A DNA stretch of 64,000 nt, from positions 62,001-126,000 of the forward strand of contig NZ_JWMA01000034.1 of assembly GCF_000812465.1 (NCBI RefSeq), given 5' to 3'. The stretch is from Cupriavidus sp. IDO (GTDB lineage: Bacteria; Pseudomonadota; Gammaproteobacteria; Burkholderiales; Burkholderiaceae). Positions 8,890 through 18,126 of the stretch are shown piece after piece. Made by a program: the position numbers and the translations under genes. Each line of letters begins with the position of its first letter. The stretch's first letter is position 1. The notes beneath the pieces were generated by a model. The model was given only the letters and a program-made list of their open reading frames with translations. It did not search any database and was not told where the DNA came from.

Positions 8890-10056
8890 TCAGAACAAGC
8901 CGCCGCGGGCCTGGTCGTCCAGCAGCCTGCGCACCGGTGCAGGCGTGCCTAGTGCATCGAGGTCGTCGAGCGAGAGCCATCGATGCGGCGGGCCGCCATT
9001 GGACTCACGCACTTGCAGCGCACCCATGTCTACGCGGATCGCACGGATCAGCAGCCGGAAATGCGTAAAGACGTGCGTCAGTTCGCCCGCCATGTCCGCC
9101 CGCGCCGGATCGCCGAAATTTCGCGCGTAGTCGAGCGCCGCCTGCTCCGCGAGCTCGGCATCGAACGGCAGCGTTTCCACGGGTATTTCGGGCAGGCTCC
9201 ACAAGCCGCCCCAGATGCCGCTGTCCGGACGCAACTGCAGCAATATCTCGCGACCATGCCGCACCAGCAGCATGACGGTGCTGCGCTCGGGGATGGCAGC
9301 ACGCGGTTTGGGCGTAGGGAGCACGCCTGTCAGGCCCTGACGTCTTGCCACGCAATCCCCTGACAGCGGACAAGCGCCGGCATAGGCGAGGCATGCGGGC
9401 TTGCCGCGCGAGCACACCGTCGCACCGAGATCCATCAGGCCTTGCGTGTAAGCAACCATGTCTTCCGCCTGGCGCGGGCCGGGCACGGGCAAGGCGGATT
9501 CGGCCAGCTCCCACATGCGGTTCTCGATGGCGCGCTCGCCAGGATGTCCGTGGATCCCGAAGAAGCGCGCGAACACACGCTTGACGTTGCCATCGAGGAT
9601 CGGCGAGCGAACCCCGGCGCTGAATGCGGCCACCGCGGCGGCAGTGGAGCGGCCAATTCCGGGCAGCGTTGCCAGCACGGCGGGATCAGCCGGAAACTGT
9701 CCGCCGTGTTCGCTCATGACCTGCATGGCGCAGCGATGCAGGTTGCGGGCGCGCGAGTAGTAGCCCAGCCCGGCCCACAATGCCATCACTTCGTCCGCCG
9801 GTGCCGCCGCAAGCGCGGCGACGGTCGGCAGTTGCGCGACAAAGCGCTGGAAGTATTCAATCACCGCACTGACCTGCGTCTGCTGCAGCATGATCTCCGA
9901 CAGCCAGATGCGGTACGGATCGCGCGTGTTCTGCCACGGCAGGTCATGCCGTCCGTGCACGCGCTGCCAGTCGACCACGCGTGCACCGAAGTCCGGCGGG
10001 ACCCGGATGTCGGGCGAAACAGTGGAAACGGCTGAAGAAGCGGACTTGCGGGGCAT
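8890..10056 (-). CDS. mutY: Adenine DNA glycosylase MutY
   Basis: 388 aa. It removes adenine opposite 8-oxoguanine. The catalytic Glu is in WLSEIMLQQTQV, the helix-hairpin-helix in LPGIGRSTAAA, and the catalytic Asp in ILDGNVKRVFAR. A C-terminal NUDIX-like domain (about 250-388) recognises 8-oxoG. The iron-sulfur cysteines read C-x6-C-x6-C-x5-C, whereas E. coli MutY has C-x6-C-x2-C-x5-C, so this loop carries four extra residues (AYAG). It works with MutM, encoded at 12351-13205. Confidence 0.95.
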   Translation of the reverse strand: MPRKSASSAVSTVSPDIRVPPDFGARVVDWQRVHGRHDLPWQNTRDPYRIWLSEIMLQQTQVSAVIEYFQRFVAQLPTVAALAAAPADEVMALWAGLGYYSRARNLHRCAMQVMSEHGGQFPADPAVLATLPGIGRSTAAAVAAFSAGVRSPILDGNVKRVFARFFGIHGHPGERAIENRMWELAESALPVPGPRQAEDMVAYTQGLMDLGATVCSRGKPACLAYAGACPLSGDCVARRQGLTGVLPTPKPRAAIPERSTVMLLVRHGREILLQLRPDSGIWGGLWSLPEIPVETLPFDAELAEQAALDYARNFGDPARADMAGELTHVFTHFRLLIRAIRVDMGALQVRESNGGPPHRWLSLDDLDALGTPAPVRRLLDDQARGGLF

Positions 10057-10091
10057 CGGGGCGAAAATGCTGTGTACGGCGCGCTAAAGCG

Positions 10092-10122
10092 CAAAAGAAA
10101 AAGCGCCGCACTTGGCGGCGCC
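10092..10122 (-). terminator. Intrinsic terminator after the dynamin-like gene
   Basis: On the minus strand: stem GCGCCGC / GCGGCGC with loop CAAGT, then TTTTTCTTTT. It lies 20 bp beyond the stop of the GTPase gene and just before mutY. Confidence 0.85.
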
Positions 10123-10141
10123 ACATGATACCGCGCGCGGC

Positions 10142-12097
10142 TCAGGCCACTGCCAGCTGCGCGCCTTCGCCACCGTTGGCGGCCGGACGGAGGATGCGCT
10201 GCGAATAGGATTCGATATGCCCGCTGCGCTCGTCCAGGCCGTTGAGCACCTCTTCCAGCTGGGCGATGCGGCTTTCCAGCGTGTCGGTCGCTTCGTGAAT
10301 GCGCTCGATCGAATCCACGCGCCGGCGCAGCTGCTTCTGGTGCTCGCGCACCTGCGCTTCCAGCGGCGTCATCACCGACTTGAGCCAGACCTCGATATCG
10401 CGGTTCAGGTCGCGGAAGTTTTCCAGCACGCGGCTGGCCATTGTGTTGAACGCGTTCTGCACCAGTTGCGGCCGCGAGCGCGTCAGCATATTGACCGTGC
10501 CGAAGTGCGTGTGCACCAGCTGCAGCGTCTCCTGCAACTCGCTCACATAGCGTGCGGTGACGAACTGCATTGGCGCCGGCAGCGTAAAGCCGTGCTCGGC
10601 GTTGAAGCGGCGATACATGCTTTCGATCAACTGATGCAGCTGGCCGATCTTGTTGTCGGCGTCGGTAATCAGCGCGGTGAGCTGCGCGAACAAGGCGTCC
10701 ATGTCCTCGCGCAGGCCGCGCGAGAAGAAGCGCTCCTTCATCTGCTCGCGGGCAGTACGCATGGTCAGCCGCACGTCGCGCAGTTGCAGGCTCTTGATGA
10801 TGTCGGCGCTGTGGCGGCCGAACACCAGCCGCAGTGCCTGGAACTTGCTGATGCTCTGCTCGAACTCTTCCTTCTCGCCCTGCACGCGCATCAGCATGTG
10901 CTTGACCATCGCGTGGTTCTTGCCGCGCAGGCCGCGCAGCTCGAACAGCTGCTCGACGATGTCGCGGCGGCGGCTCTGCAGCAGCTGCTGCGCGCCGCGC
11001 GCCATGTCCTGCACTGACCGCTGCACCTGGTCCGACACGATCTCGCGGCGACGCGGAATCAGCTGGTCCGACAGCACATGTTCGAATCGCGGCAACCCGC
11101 TGCGCGCCAGCAGGTCGTCGTCATGCGTAACCTTGGCAACCAGGCCCTTCTGCGCGGAGACGGGATAGACGCGTGCCTGCTCGATGCCCAGCACCTGGCT
11201 GGTGGTGGTGACCTGACGGCTGATCTCCTGCGAGATCTCGGCCGCGTTCTTGAGCGGGTCCCACAGACCGTCGATCTTGTTCAGCACGGCCAGGCAACCA
11301 CGGCGATGGCCGGCGCCGACGTGGCTGCGCCACAGCTCCAGATCGCTCTTGGTCACGCCGGCATCGGCCGCCAGCACGAACACCACCACGTGCGCATCGG
11401 GAATCAGGCGCAGCGTCAGTTCGGGCTCGGTGCCGATTGCGTTGAGTCCCGGCGTATCGAGGATCACCAGCCCCTGGCGCAGCAGCGGATGCGGAAAGTT
11501 GATCACCGCATGGCGCCAGCGCGAGATCTCGACCATGCCGTCGGCATCCACTGCGTAGGCGGCGTCGGGATCGTTCTCGTGGTACAGGCCCAGCGATTCG
11601 GCTTCGGCCGGCGTCACGCGAACGGTTTCCACCACGTGCTGGAACGCCGCGAGCATGCCCTCGGGCGACGACGGATCGAGCGGCACCGAGTGCCAGTGCG
11701 AGGCCGAGGTGCCGGCCTCGAGAAAATCGGCGGTCGAAGCCTCCTGCAGGCGGGTCTCGATCGGCAGCAGCCGGATGCTCGGCGGCTCGGCTTCGTCGTA
11801 GCGCAGCTCGGTGGGGCACATGGTGGTGCGCCCGGCCGACGACGGCAGGATGCGGCGCCCGTAGTCGGCAAAGAAGATGGCGTTGATCAGTTCGCTCTTG
11901 CCGCGCGAGAACTCGGCAATGAAGGCGACCTTGAGGCGGTCGCTCTTGAGCACGCTCTGGATGCGCTGGGCACGGTCTTCGGCCTGCGCGTCGTAGAGAT
12001 CGTGCTGCTGCAGCCACGACTGGAAATCAGCCAGAGATTGGAGGACCCCGGTTCTCCAGGCGCCGTATTGTTCAAATTGATGGGCGAGCGTTGTCAT
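10142..12097 (-). CDS. Dynamin-like large GTPase
   Basis: 651 aa from the ATG at 12097 (MTTLAHQFEQYGAW); a start 66 bp further upstream is less likely. GTPase motifs: G1 EFSRGKSELINAIF, G3 DTPGLNAIG, G4 NKIDGLWD. The C-terminal two thirds is mostly helical, consistent with the stalk of bacterial dynamin-like proteins. A final coiled-coil is predicted near SIERIHEATDTLESRIAQLEEVL. Family members remodel or protect membranes, but no specific role is known for this one. It stands alone with its own terminator and has no adjacent partner dynamin gene. Confidence 0.85.
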   Translation of the reverse strand: MTTLAHQFEQYGAWRTGVLQSLADFQSWLQQHDLYDAQAEDRAQRIQSVLKSDRLKVAFIAEFSRGKSELINAIFFADYGRRILPSSAGRTTMCPTELRYDEAEPPSIRLLPIETRLQEASTADFLEAGTSASHWHSVPLDPSSPEGMLAAFQHVVETVRVTPAEAESLGLYHENDPDAAYAVDADGMVEISRWRHAVINFPHPLLRQGLVILDTPGLNAIGTEPELTLRLIPDAHVVVFVLAADAGVTKSDLELWRSHVGAGHRRGCLAVLNKIDGLWDPLKNAAEISQEISRQVTTTSQVLGIEQARVYPVSAQKGLVAKVTHDDDLLARSGLPRFEHVLSDQLIPRRREIVSDQVQRSVQDMARGAQQLLQSRRRDIVEQLFELRGLRGKNHAMVKHMLMRVQGEKEEFEQSISKFQALRLVFGRHSADIIKSLQLRDVRLTMRTAREQMKERFFSRGLREDMDALFAQLTALITDADNKIGQLHQLIESMYRRFNAEHGFTLPAPMQFVTARYVSELQETLQLVHTHFGTVNMLTRSRPQLVQNAFNTMASRVLENFRDLNRDIEVWLKSVMTPLEAQVREHQKQLRRRVDSIERIHEATDTLESRIAQLEEVLNGLDERSGHIESYSQRILRPAANGGEGAQLAVA

Positions 12098-12350
12098 GGA
12101 GGCTGTTCGGCTGGGTTCGCGATGGGGGCTGCATGACTGGCACACACCCCTGTTCACGCACATGCCGGCTCTGTGACCGGCTGCTTTTGTAACTTTTTAT
12201 GACTGCGCACAAGATACATGTTTCCTTGGCGCTTTTGTGGAATTCACGTCCCTTGGGACGCGAGTGTTGCGCCAACCCATCGGCGTGCCAGGCGGAAGCG
12301 CTTTGTGCGCCATCCGGCCCGCTCCGGACGCCGGCTGTGTCGTTGCGTCC

Positions 12351-13205
12351 TCAGCGCTGGCAGTGGGGACAGTAGAAGGTCGACCGCTGACCCTGCACGA
12401 TCTGCCGAACCGGCGTGCCGCAGACCCGGCACGGCTGGCCGGCGCGGTCGTAGACGAAGCAGTCGAGCTGGAAGTAGCCGCTGGAGCCGTCGCTGCCGAC
12501 GAAGTCGCGCAAGGTGCTGCCGCCGCGTTCGATGGCCTGGGCCAGGGTTTCGCGCACGGCCAGCGCAAGCCGGTCGCAGCGCGCCGGGCCGAGCCGGCCC
12601 GCCGGCGTCGTCGGACGGATGCCGGCGCGGAACAGGCTTTCCGAGGCATAGATATTGCCGACGCCCACCACGATGTCCCCCGCCAGTAGCACGGTCTTGA
12701 TCGCCGCGGTCCGCCCACGGGTATGGCGATGGAGCCAGGCGCCGTCAAAGTGCGGATCGAAGGGTTCGATGCCGAGACCGCGCAGCAAGGGGTGGCCCGG
12801 CAGCATCGCTTCGCTGAGCGTGCTCCAGATGATGGCGCCAAAGCGGCGCGGGTCGCGGAAGCGGAGCACGATGTCGCCGCCATTGCCGGCAAGCACGAGG
12901 TCAAGGTGATCGTGGATGCCCGGCGCCGGCGCATCTTCATGCACCCGCAGCGTGCCGGTCATGCCGAGGTGGACCAGCAGCCAGCCGGCCGGCTCGGCGG
13001 CGGCAGGATCGACGCATTCCAGCAGCAGGTACTTGCCGCGCCGCTCGATCCTCCCGACCACGCGGCCGGCAAGGCGCGCTTCCAGTTCGGGATCGACCGG
13101 CCAGCGCAGGCCACGGTGGCGCACCGTCACGTCGACAATACGCCGCCCCACGACGTGCGGCAGCAGGCCGCGCCGGGTCACTTCGACCTCCGGCAATTCA
13201 GGCAT
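12351..13205 (-). CDS. mutM: Formamidopyrimidine-DNA glycosylase MutM (Fpg)
   Basis: 284 aa. The N-terminal catalytic Pro and Glu are in MPELPEVE. The H2TH region spans the middle, and the C-terminal zinc finger is C-x2-C...C-x2-C (CRVCG ... YCPHC). It excises 8-oxoguanine and ring-opened purines and nicks the site. It diverges from the TPR gene at 13346 across 140 bp that contain a perfect 8-5-8 palindrome. Confidence 0.96.
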   Translation of the reverse strand: MPELPEVEVTRRGLLPHVVGRRIVDVTVRHRGLRWPVDPELEARLAGRVVGRIERRGKYLLLECVDPAAAEPAGWLLVHLGMTGTLRVHEDAPAPGIHDHLDLVLAGNGGDIVLRFRDPRRFGAIIWSTLSEAMLPGHPLLRGLGIEPFDPHFDGAWLHRHTRGRTAAIKTVLLAGDIVVGVGNIYASESLFRAGIRPTTPAGRLGPARCDRLALAVRETLAQAIERGGSTLRDFVGSDGSSGYFQLDCFVYDRAGQPCRVCGTPVRQIVQGQRSTFYCPHCQR

Positions 13206-13279
13206 CGAACCTCTCCGTTAGTTACCGCTCCAAATTCCAGTTACCCGCGCCCCTGCAGGCCTTTGCGGGCGCGCAGCGC

Positions 13280-13300
13280 ATTGTAGCGGCAGGCTACAAT
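13280..13300. promoter_or_regulatory. Palindrome between divergent mutM and TPR gene
   Basis: ATTGTAGC-N5-GCTACAAT is a perfect inverted repeat. Each arm contains TACAAT read outward, so it could be two back-to-back -10 boxes or a regulator site. The matching -35 regions are weak on both strands. Confidence 0.4.
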
Positions 13301-13345
13301 GACCCTATCCATTCCCACGCCAGAGCGCGCCGGAGCAACTATTAC

Positions 13346-15238
13346 ATGTCGGACCCTATGTCGGACCTCTCGTCGGACCGCCTGGCCTCCTGGACCAAGG
13401 CTGCCCTCTTCTGTGCAGGCAGGACTGCCGAACCCGTCACCCGGACCCGGCGCCACGCACGTGCGCTGGCTGCCGCAGCCTGCCTTGCAATCGCCTCGCT
13501 CGGGGTCAGCCACGCTGCCACTGCGGACCTCAAGCTGGCCGCCGCCGAAGGCGAGCGGGCGCCGGCAGGCAAATCGGCCAAGGCAGCGCTGCCGGCGGTC
13601 CCGCTTACCTCGGACATCCTGTACATGGTGATGGCGGCCGAGATTTCCATGCAGCGTGGACTGGTGGGGCCGGCCTATCGCACCTATATGGAGCTGGCGC
13701 GTTCCACGCGCGATCCGCGCTTCGCGCAACGCGCCACCGAGATCGCCTTCAATGCGCGCGTTCCGCAGCAGGCGCTGGATGCCGCGCGGCTGTGGAACGA
13801 CATCACGCCCGGCTCGCCCGCGGCACGGCAGGTCCTGTCCACGCTGCTGGTGCTCAACGGCCGCTGGACCGATGCCAGGCCCTTCCTGGCGCAACAGCTC
13901 GCAGGCGTGCCGGCCAGCCATCGCGGCGACACCATCCTGCAATTGCAGCAGCAGACGTCGCGCACCAGCGATCCGGCCGGCGCAGCCGCGCTGTTGCAGG
14001 AGCTGACCAGCAATGACACGCGGCTGCCGGAAACCCATCTGGCCCTGGCAAGGGCAAGGGAGATCGCCGGCGATAACCCCGGCGCGCTGACCGCGCTGGA
14101 TGAAGCGCTGCGCCTGAAGCCCGACTACGAGCCAGCCGCGCTGATGGCGGCGGAACTGCGCGCGGAATCCGAACCCGACAAGGCCGTCTCCGGCCTGCAG
14201 AGCTTTCTGGCCAAATCGCCGGACTCCGTCAATGGCCACATCACGCTGGCGCGCCTCTACCTGATCCGCAACGACATGCAGTCGGCGCGGCAGGAGTTTG
14301 AGACGCTGCGCAAGGTGGCCCCGACCGATCCCCGCGTGCCGCTGGCGCTTGGCCTGACCAGCCTGCAGTCGAAGAACTATGACGAGGCCGAGGTCTACCT
14401 GAAGGAATACCTGCAGCTGGCCGAGAAGATGCCGACCGCCAATCCGGACATCGCCTACCAGTACCTCGCCCAGATCGCGGAGGAAAAGAAGGACTATCCC
14501 GGCGCCATCCAGTGGCTCGACCGCATCGAGGACAGCCGCCTGGCACCGGCGGCGGCCGCCAAGCGCGCACAGCTGCTGGCCCGCATGGGCAAGCTCGACG
14601 ATGCACAGGCCATTTTCGGCGACCTGCTCAGCGACGCAGAGGATATTCCTGATCCCGGCCAGCGCGCGCAGCGCATGGTCGCCGTGCGCCAGGCGGAAGT
14701 CGCCACGCTGATCGAGTCCAAGGCCTACGACCGCGCGCGCAAGGTGCTGGACGAGCGCGTCCAGGCCGAGCCCGACAACGCCGACTGGATCTATGAGCTT
14801 GCCATGCTCGACGAGCGGCAAAAGCGCTACGACAGCATGGAAAAAGGCCTGCGCAAGGTCATCGCGCTGCAGCCCGAGCAGAAGCAGGGCTACAACGCCC
14901 TTGGCTACTCGCTGGCCGATCGCAACGAGCGCCTGCCCGAAGCCCGCAAGCTGCTTGAACGCGCTTCCGAGCTGGGCCCGGACGATCCCTACATCATGGA
15001 TAGCCTGGCCTGGGTCAAATTCCGCATGGGCGAGTTGCAACCTGCTGCCGAACTGCTCAAGAACGCCTACGCCAAGGCGCCGGAGGCCGAGATCGGCGCC
15101 CACCTCGGCGAAGTCCTCTGGCAGCTCGGCCAGCGCGAAGAAGCGCGCAAGACCTGGACCGACGCCGCCAGGCTCGAGCCGGACAACGAAACCCTGGTCG
15201 AGACCCTGCGCCGCTACAACGTCCTGCTGTCCAAGTAA
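13346..15238 (+). CDS. TPR-repeat protein, exported
   Basis: 630 aa. A hydrophobic segment at about residues 41-58 (AAAACLAIASLGVSHA) after a basic stretch suggests a signal peptide with a long n-region; a later start would be possible. The rest is a series of tetratricopeptide repeats, clearest at about 230-330 and 480-600 (for example LGYSLADRNERLPEARKLLE). TPR proteins are scaffolds, and the partner is unknown. It precedes lolB and ispE, a common betaproteobacterial order, so a role in envelope biogenesis is a reasonable guess only. Confidence 0.85.
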   Translation: MSDPMSDLSSDRLASWTKAALFCAGRTAEPVTRTRRHARALAAAACLAIASLGVSHAATADLKLAAAEGERAPAGKSAKAALPAVPLTSDILYMVMAAEISMQRGLVGPAYRTYMELARSTRDPRFAQRATEIAFNARVPQQALDAARLWNDITPGSPAARQVLSTLLVLNGRWTDARPFLAQQLAGVPASHRGDTILQLQQQTSRTSDPAGAAALLQELTSNDTRLPETHLALARAREIAGDNPGALTALDEALRLKPDYEPAALMAAELRAESEPDKAVSGLQSFLAKSPDSVNGHITLARLYLIRNDMQSARQEFETLRKVAPTDPRVPLALGLTSLQSKNYDEAEVYLKEYLQLAEKMPTANPDIAYQYLAQIAEEKKDYPGAIQWLDRIEDSRLAPAAAAKRAQLLARMGKLDDAQAIFGDLLSDAEDIPDPGQRAQRMVAVRQAEVATLIESKAYDRARKVLDERVQAEPDNADWIYELAMLDERQKRYDSMEKGLRKVIALQPEQKQGYNALGYSLADRNERLPEARKLLERASELGPDDPYIMDSLAWVKFRMGELQPAAELLKNAYAKAPEAEIGAHLGEVLWQLGQREEARKTWTDAARLEPDNETLVETLRRYNVLLSK

Positions 15239-15319
15239 GCAGCGTTTGTCCGGGACTTCATTGTCTCTGCCCTGTCCGGCTGCCCCAGCGGCGGCCGGAC
15301 CCGCCTTCCGATATTGCCC

Positions 15320-15934
15320 ATGATCCGATCCCGCCGTCTGGCCCTGCTTTGCCTGGGCGCGCCGCTCTGGCTGGCTGCCTGCGCCAGCGTCGCGCCCACG
15401 CGCAACTTCGATACCGGTGAAACCGCTCGTTCGGAGCACTACACCGGGCGCTTTGCCGCCAACTATGTGCGCTACGGGCGCGACGAGGGCGTGCAGGGCA
15501 GCTTCCGCTGGGAAGAGCAGGGCCGCAACGTGAGGCTCGACCTGGTGTCGCCGCTGGGCCAGACGCTCGCCGTCGTCACCGCCACGCCGTCCGGCGCCAC
15601 CCTGGACCTGCCCAACCAGGCCCCGCGCAACGCGCCCGAGGTCGACAGCCTGATGGAAGAAGCGCTTGGCTTTGCGCTGCCGGTTGCCGGCATGCGCGAC
15701 TGGCTGCACGGCCGTCCCGCGAAGGGCGCACCGGCCAAGGCCACGCGCGACGCGCAGGGCCGCCTCGAAACGCTGGCGCAGAACGGCTGGACGGTGCGCT
15801 ACGTCGCCTGGCAGGACACGCCGGAAAATGCGGCGGGCGCCGCCGCGCGCCCGCGCCGCATCGACCTGGCCCGCGACGGTGCCGCCAATCCGCTCTCGGT
15901 ACGGCTCGTGATCGATCCGGAGGCGGCGCCATGA
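15320..15934 (+). CDS. lolB: Outer-membrane lipoprotein insertion factor LolB
   Basis: 204 aa from the ATG at 15320; a TTG two codons upstream is also in frame. The lipobox is LAAC with lipidated Cys21. The mature domain has the LolB pattern (GRFAANYV...[25 protein letters not shown]). LolB receives lipoproteins from LolA and inserts them into the outer membrane. The last 4 bp overlap the ispE start (ATGA), so the two are translationally coupled. Confidence 0.93.
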   Translation: MIRSRRLALLCLGAPLWLAACASVAPTRNFDTGETARSEHYTGRFAANYVRYGRDEGVQGSFRWEEQGRNVRLDLVSPLGQTLAVVTATPSGATLDLPNQAPRNAPEVDSLMEEALGFALPVAGMRDWLHGRPAKGAPAKATRDAQGRLETLAQNGWTVRYVAWQDTPENAAGAAARPRRIDLARDGAANPLSVRLVIDPEAAP

Positions 15935-16809
15935 CGGCTATCGCCAGCCTTCCGCCGCCCGAACTGCGCGATTGCCCGGCGCCAGCCAAGCTGAACCTGT
16001 TCCTGCACGTGACCGGCCGCCGTCCGGACGGCTATCACACGCTGCAGACGGTATTCCAGCTGATCGACTGGAGCGACACCCTGCATTTCCGCCGGCGCGA
16101 TGACGGCGTCGTCACGCGCGTGACGGACATTCCCGGGGTACCGGCCGAGACCGATCTCGTGGTGCGCGCCGCCCGCGCGCTGCAGGCAGCCACCGGCACG
16201 AAGTTTGGCGCGGATATCGCCGTCGACAAGGCGCTCCCGATGGGCGGCGGCATCGGCGGCGGCTCGTCCGACGCGGCCACCACCCTGCTCGCGCTGAACC
16301 ACCTGTGGGGACTGGGGCTGCCGCGCGCGGAACTGATGCGGATCGGCCTCGCGCTGGGTGCCGACGTGCCGGTCTTCGTGTTCGGCCAGAATGCGTTTGC
16401 CGAGGGCGTGGGCGAGGAACTGACCCCGGTCGAGCTGCCGCAGAGCTGGTTCGTCGTCATCCATCCGCGCCAGCATGTACCGACTGCTGCAATTTTTTCG
16501 GACGGGCGCTTGACAAGGAATACGCCAATCTCTATAGTTGCGGACTTCGCTGCTTGCACAAACAAATTCGATTTCGGTCGCAACGACCTGGAACCGATAG
16601 CAACAGCGAAGTTCGGCGAAGTTGCCCGAGCCCTGGAATGGCTGAAGCAATACAATCAGCAAGCCAGGATGACCGGTTCCGGAGCCTGCGTGTTTGCGCG
16701 TTACCCTGACGCGAGAACGGCGCAGCAGGTCCTGGAGCGGTTGCCTCCCGAATGGGACGGCAGGTGTGTGAGGAGTCTGGCACATCACCCGCTCGCAGCG
16801 TTCGCATAG
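15931..16809 (+). CDS. ispE: 4-diphosphocytidyl-2-C-methyl-D-erythritol kinase IspE
   Basis: 292 aa GHMP kinase. The N-terminal catalytic Lys is in [17 protein letters not shown], and the ATP-binding glycine loop is [16 protein letters not shown]. The C-terminal GHMP motif is [10 protein letters not shown]. It catalyses the fourth step of the MEP isoprenoid pathway. The stretch coding for about residues 185-235 has lower GC and unusual codons. It contains a near-consensus sigma70 promoter (16510-16538), which may explain the composition. Confidence 0.97.
   Translation: MTAIASLPPPELRDCPAPAKLNLFLHVTGRRPDGYHTLQTVFQLIDWSDTLHFRRRDDGVVTRVTDIPGVPAETDLVVRAARALQAATGTKFGADIAVDKALPMGGGIGGGSSDAATTLLALNHLWGLGLPRAELMRIGLALGADVPVFVFGQNAFAEGVGEELTPVELPQSWFVVIHPRQHVPTAAIFSDGRLTRNTPISIVADFAACTNKFDFGRNDLEPIATAKFGEVARALEWLKQYNQQARMTGSGACVFARYPDARTAQQVLERLPPEWDGRCVRSLAHHPLAAFA
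16510..16538 (+). promoter_or_regulatory. Sigma70 promoter inside ispE, for tRNA-Gln and prs
   Basis: TTGACA (16510-16515), a 17-bp spacer, then TATAGT (16533-16538): a perfect -35 and a 5/6 -10 at ideal spacing. It lies in the ispE coding region, 330 bp before tRNA-Gln and 500 bp before prs. In E. coli the prs promoter also lies within ispE, so the arrangement has precedent. Confidence 0.7.
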
Positions 16810-16868
16810 CAGGTTATTGTTCGGCGCGGTATCGTAGTCAGGTGCCACGAAGAACAGCAAGGTTGTGT

Positions 16869-16945
16869 AGGGGAGTCGCCAAGTTGGTCAAGGCACCGGA
16901 TTTTGATTCCGGCATTCGAAGGTTCGAATCCTTCTTCCCCTGCCA
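16869..16945 (+). tRNA. tRNA-Gln (anticodon TTG), CCA encoded
   Basis: 77 nt including CCA. The acceptor AGGGGAG pairs with TTCCCCT (one G-T). The anticodon stem is CCGGA/TCCGG with loop TTTTGAT, giving anticodon TTG. The T arm contains GGTTCGAATCC. It sits between ispE and prs, the same place as in many beta- and gammaproteobacteria. Confidence 0.97.
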
Positions 16946-17039
16946 TTACATTTCTATAGTGTCCTCACGGACCCTCAGGATCAGTCACCGGCTTTGCCGG
17001 TGACACCAAGCTCCCCCAGCAGCAAGACAGGTGCCCCGA

Positions 17040-17993
17040 ATGAGCAGCGAAGGCTTGATGGTATTTACCGGCAACGCCAACCCCAAACTCGCGGAGGCTG
17101 TCGTACAGCACCTCGGCATTCCGCTGGGCAAGGCGCTCGTTGGCCGCTTCTCCGACGGAGAAGTTCAGGTCGATATCCAGGAAAATGTCCGCGGCAAGCA
17201 CGTCATCGTGCTGCAGTCCACCTGCGCGCCGACCAACGACAACCTGATGGAACTGATGGTGATGGTCGATGCACTCAAGCGCGCTTCGGCCCGCAGCATC
17301 ACCGCCGCCATGCCCTATTTCGGCTATGCCCGCCAGGACCGCCGCCCGCGTTCTGCGCGCGTGGCGATCTCGGCCAAGGTCGTGGCCAACATGCTGGAAG
17401 TGGCAGGCGTCGAGCGCGTCCTGACCATGGACCTGCACGCTGACCAGATCCAGGGCTTCTTCGATATTCCCGTCGACAACATCTACGCTTCGCCGGTCCT
17501 GCTGGGCGACCTGCGCGAGAAGAACTACGGCGACCTGCTGGTCGTGTCGCCGGACGTCGGCGGCGTGGTCCGTGCCCGTGCACTGGCCAAGGAACTGAAC
17601 TGCGACCTGGCGATCATCGACAAGCGTCGTCCGAAGGCCAATGTGGCCGAAGTGATGAACATCATCGGTGAAGTCGACGGCCGCAACTGCGTGATCATGG
17701 ACGACATGATCGACACCGGCGGCACGCTGTGCAAGGCGGCCCAGGTGCTGAAGGAACGCGGCGCGCTGAAGGTGTTCGCCTACTGCACACACCCGGTGCT
17801 GTCCGGCGGCGCGGCAGCGCGCATTGCCGACTCGGCGCTGGACGAAGTGGTGGTGTGCGACACCATCCCGCTGTCCGACGAAGCGGCCAAATGCGGCAAG
17901 ATCCGCCAGCTCTCGACCGCCCCGCTGCTCGCCGAGACCTTCACGCGCATCGTCAAGGGCGACTCGATCATGTCGCTCTTCGCGGGTTCCTGA
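17040..17993 (+). CDS. prs: Ribose-phosphate pyrophosphokinase (PRPP synthetase)
   Basis: 317 aa from the ATG at 17040 ([17 protein letters not shown]); a GTG three codons earlier is unlikely. The catalytic flexible-loop region is [17 protein letters not shown], and the PRPP-binding motif is [17 protein letters not shown]. It makes PRPP from ribose-5-phosphate and ATP for nucleotide, His and Trp synthesis. Class I, full length. It is followed by rplY after a 133-bp structured leader. Confidence 0.97.
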   Translation: MSSEGLMVFTGNANPKLAEAVVQHLGIPLGKALVGRFSDGEVQVDIQENVRGKHVIVLQSTCAPTNDNLMELMVMVDALKRASARSITAAMPYFGYARQDRRPRSARVAISAKVVANMLEVAGVERVLTMDLHADQIQGFFDIPVDNIYASPVLLGDLREKNYGDLLVVSPDVGGVVRARALAKELNCDLAIIDKRRPKANVAEVMNIIGEVDGRNCVIMDDMIDTGGTLCKAAQVLKERGALKVFAYCTHPVLSGGAAARIADSALDEVVVCDTIPLSDEAAKCGKIRQLSTAPLLAETFTRIVKGDSIMSLFAGS

Positions 17994-18014
17994 TAGAATT
18001 TAAGGCTTTACTGC

Positions 18015-18042
18015 GTTGATCGCCAGTCATCTGGCGGTCAAC
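18015..18042 (+). other. 12-bp hairpin in the prs-rplY leader
   Basis: GTTGATCGCCAG / CTGGCGGTCAAC with a TCAT tetraloop (one G-T pair). No T-run follows, so it is not a standard terminator. Two weaker stems follow before the rplY ribosome-binding site (GGCGCA...TGCGCC near 18053 and GGCTGTC...GACAGCC near 18083). Possible roles are transcript processing, stability or feedback control of L25. Confidence 0.55.
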
Positions 18043-18126
18043 GTGACTTGATCGGCGCAAACTACGAACTGCGCCGCAACAGCTGGCTGTCTGGTCGCGG
18101 ACAGCCTTCTTACTTTTGGAGTCATC

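Noticed and set aside
13241-15709. An 822-codon minus-strand open frame
   Set aside because: Antisense of the TPR gene and lolB, both of which have clear domains and signal sequences on plus.
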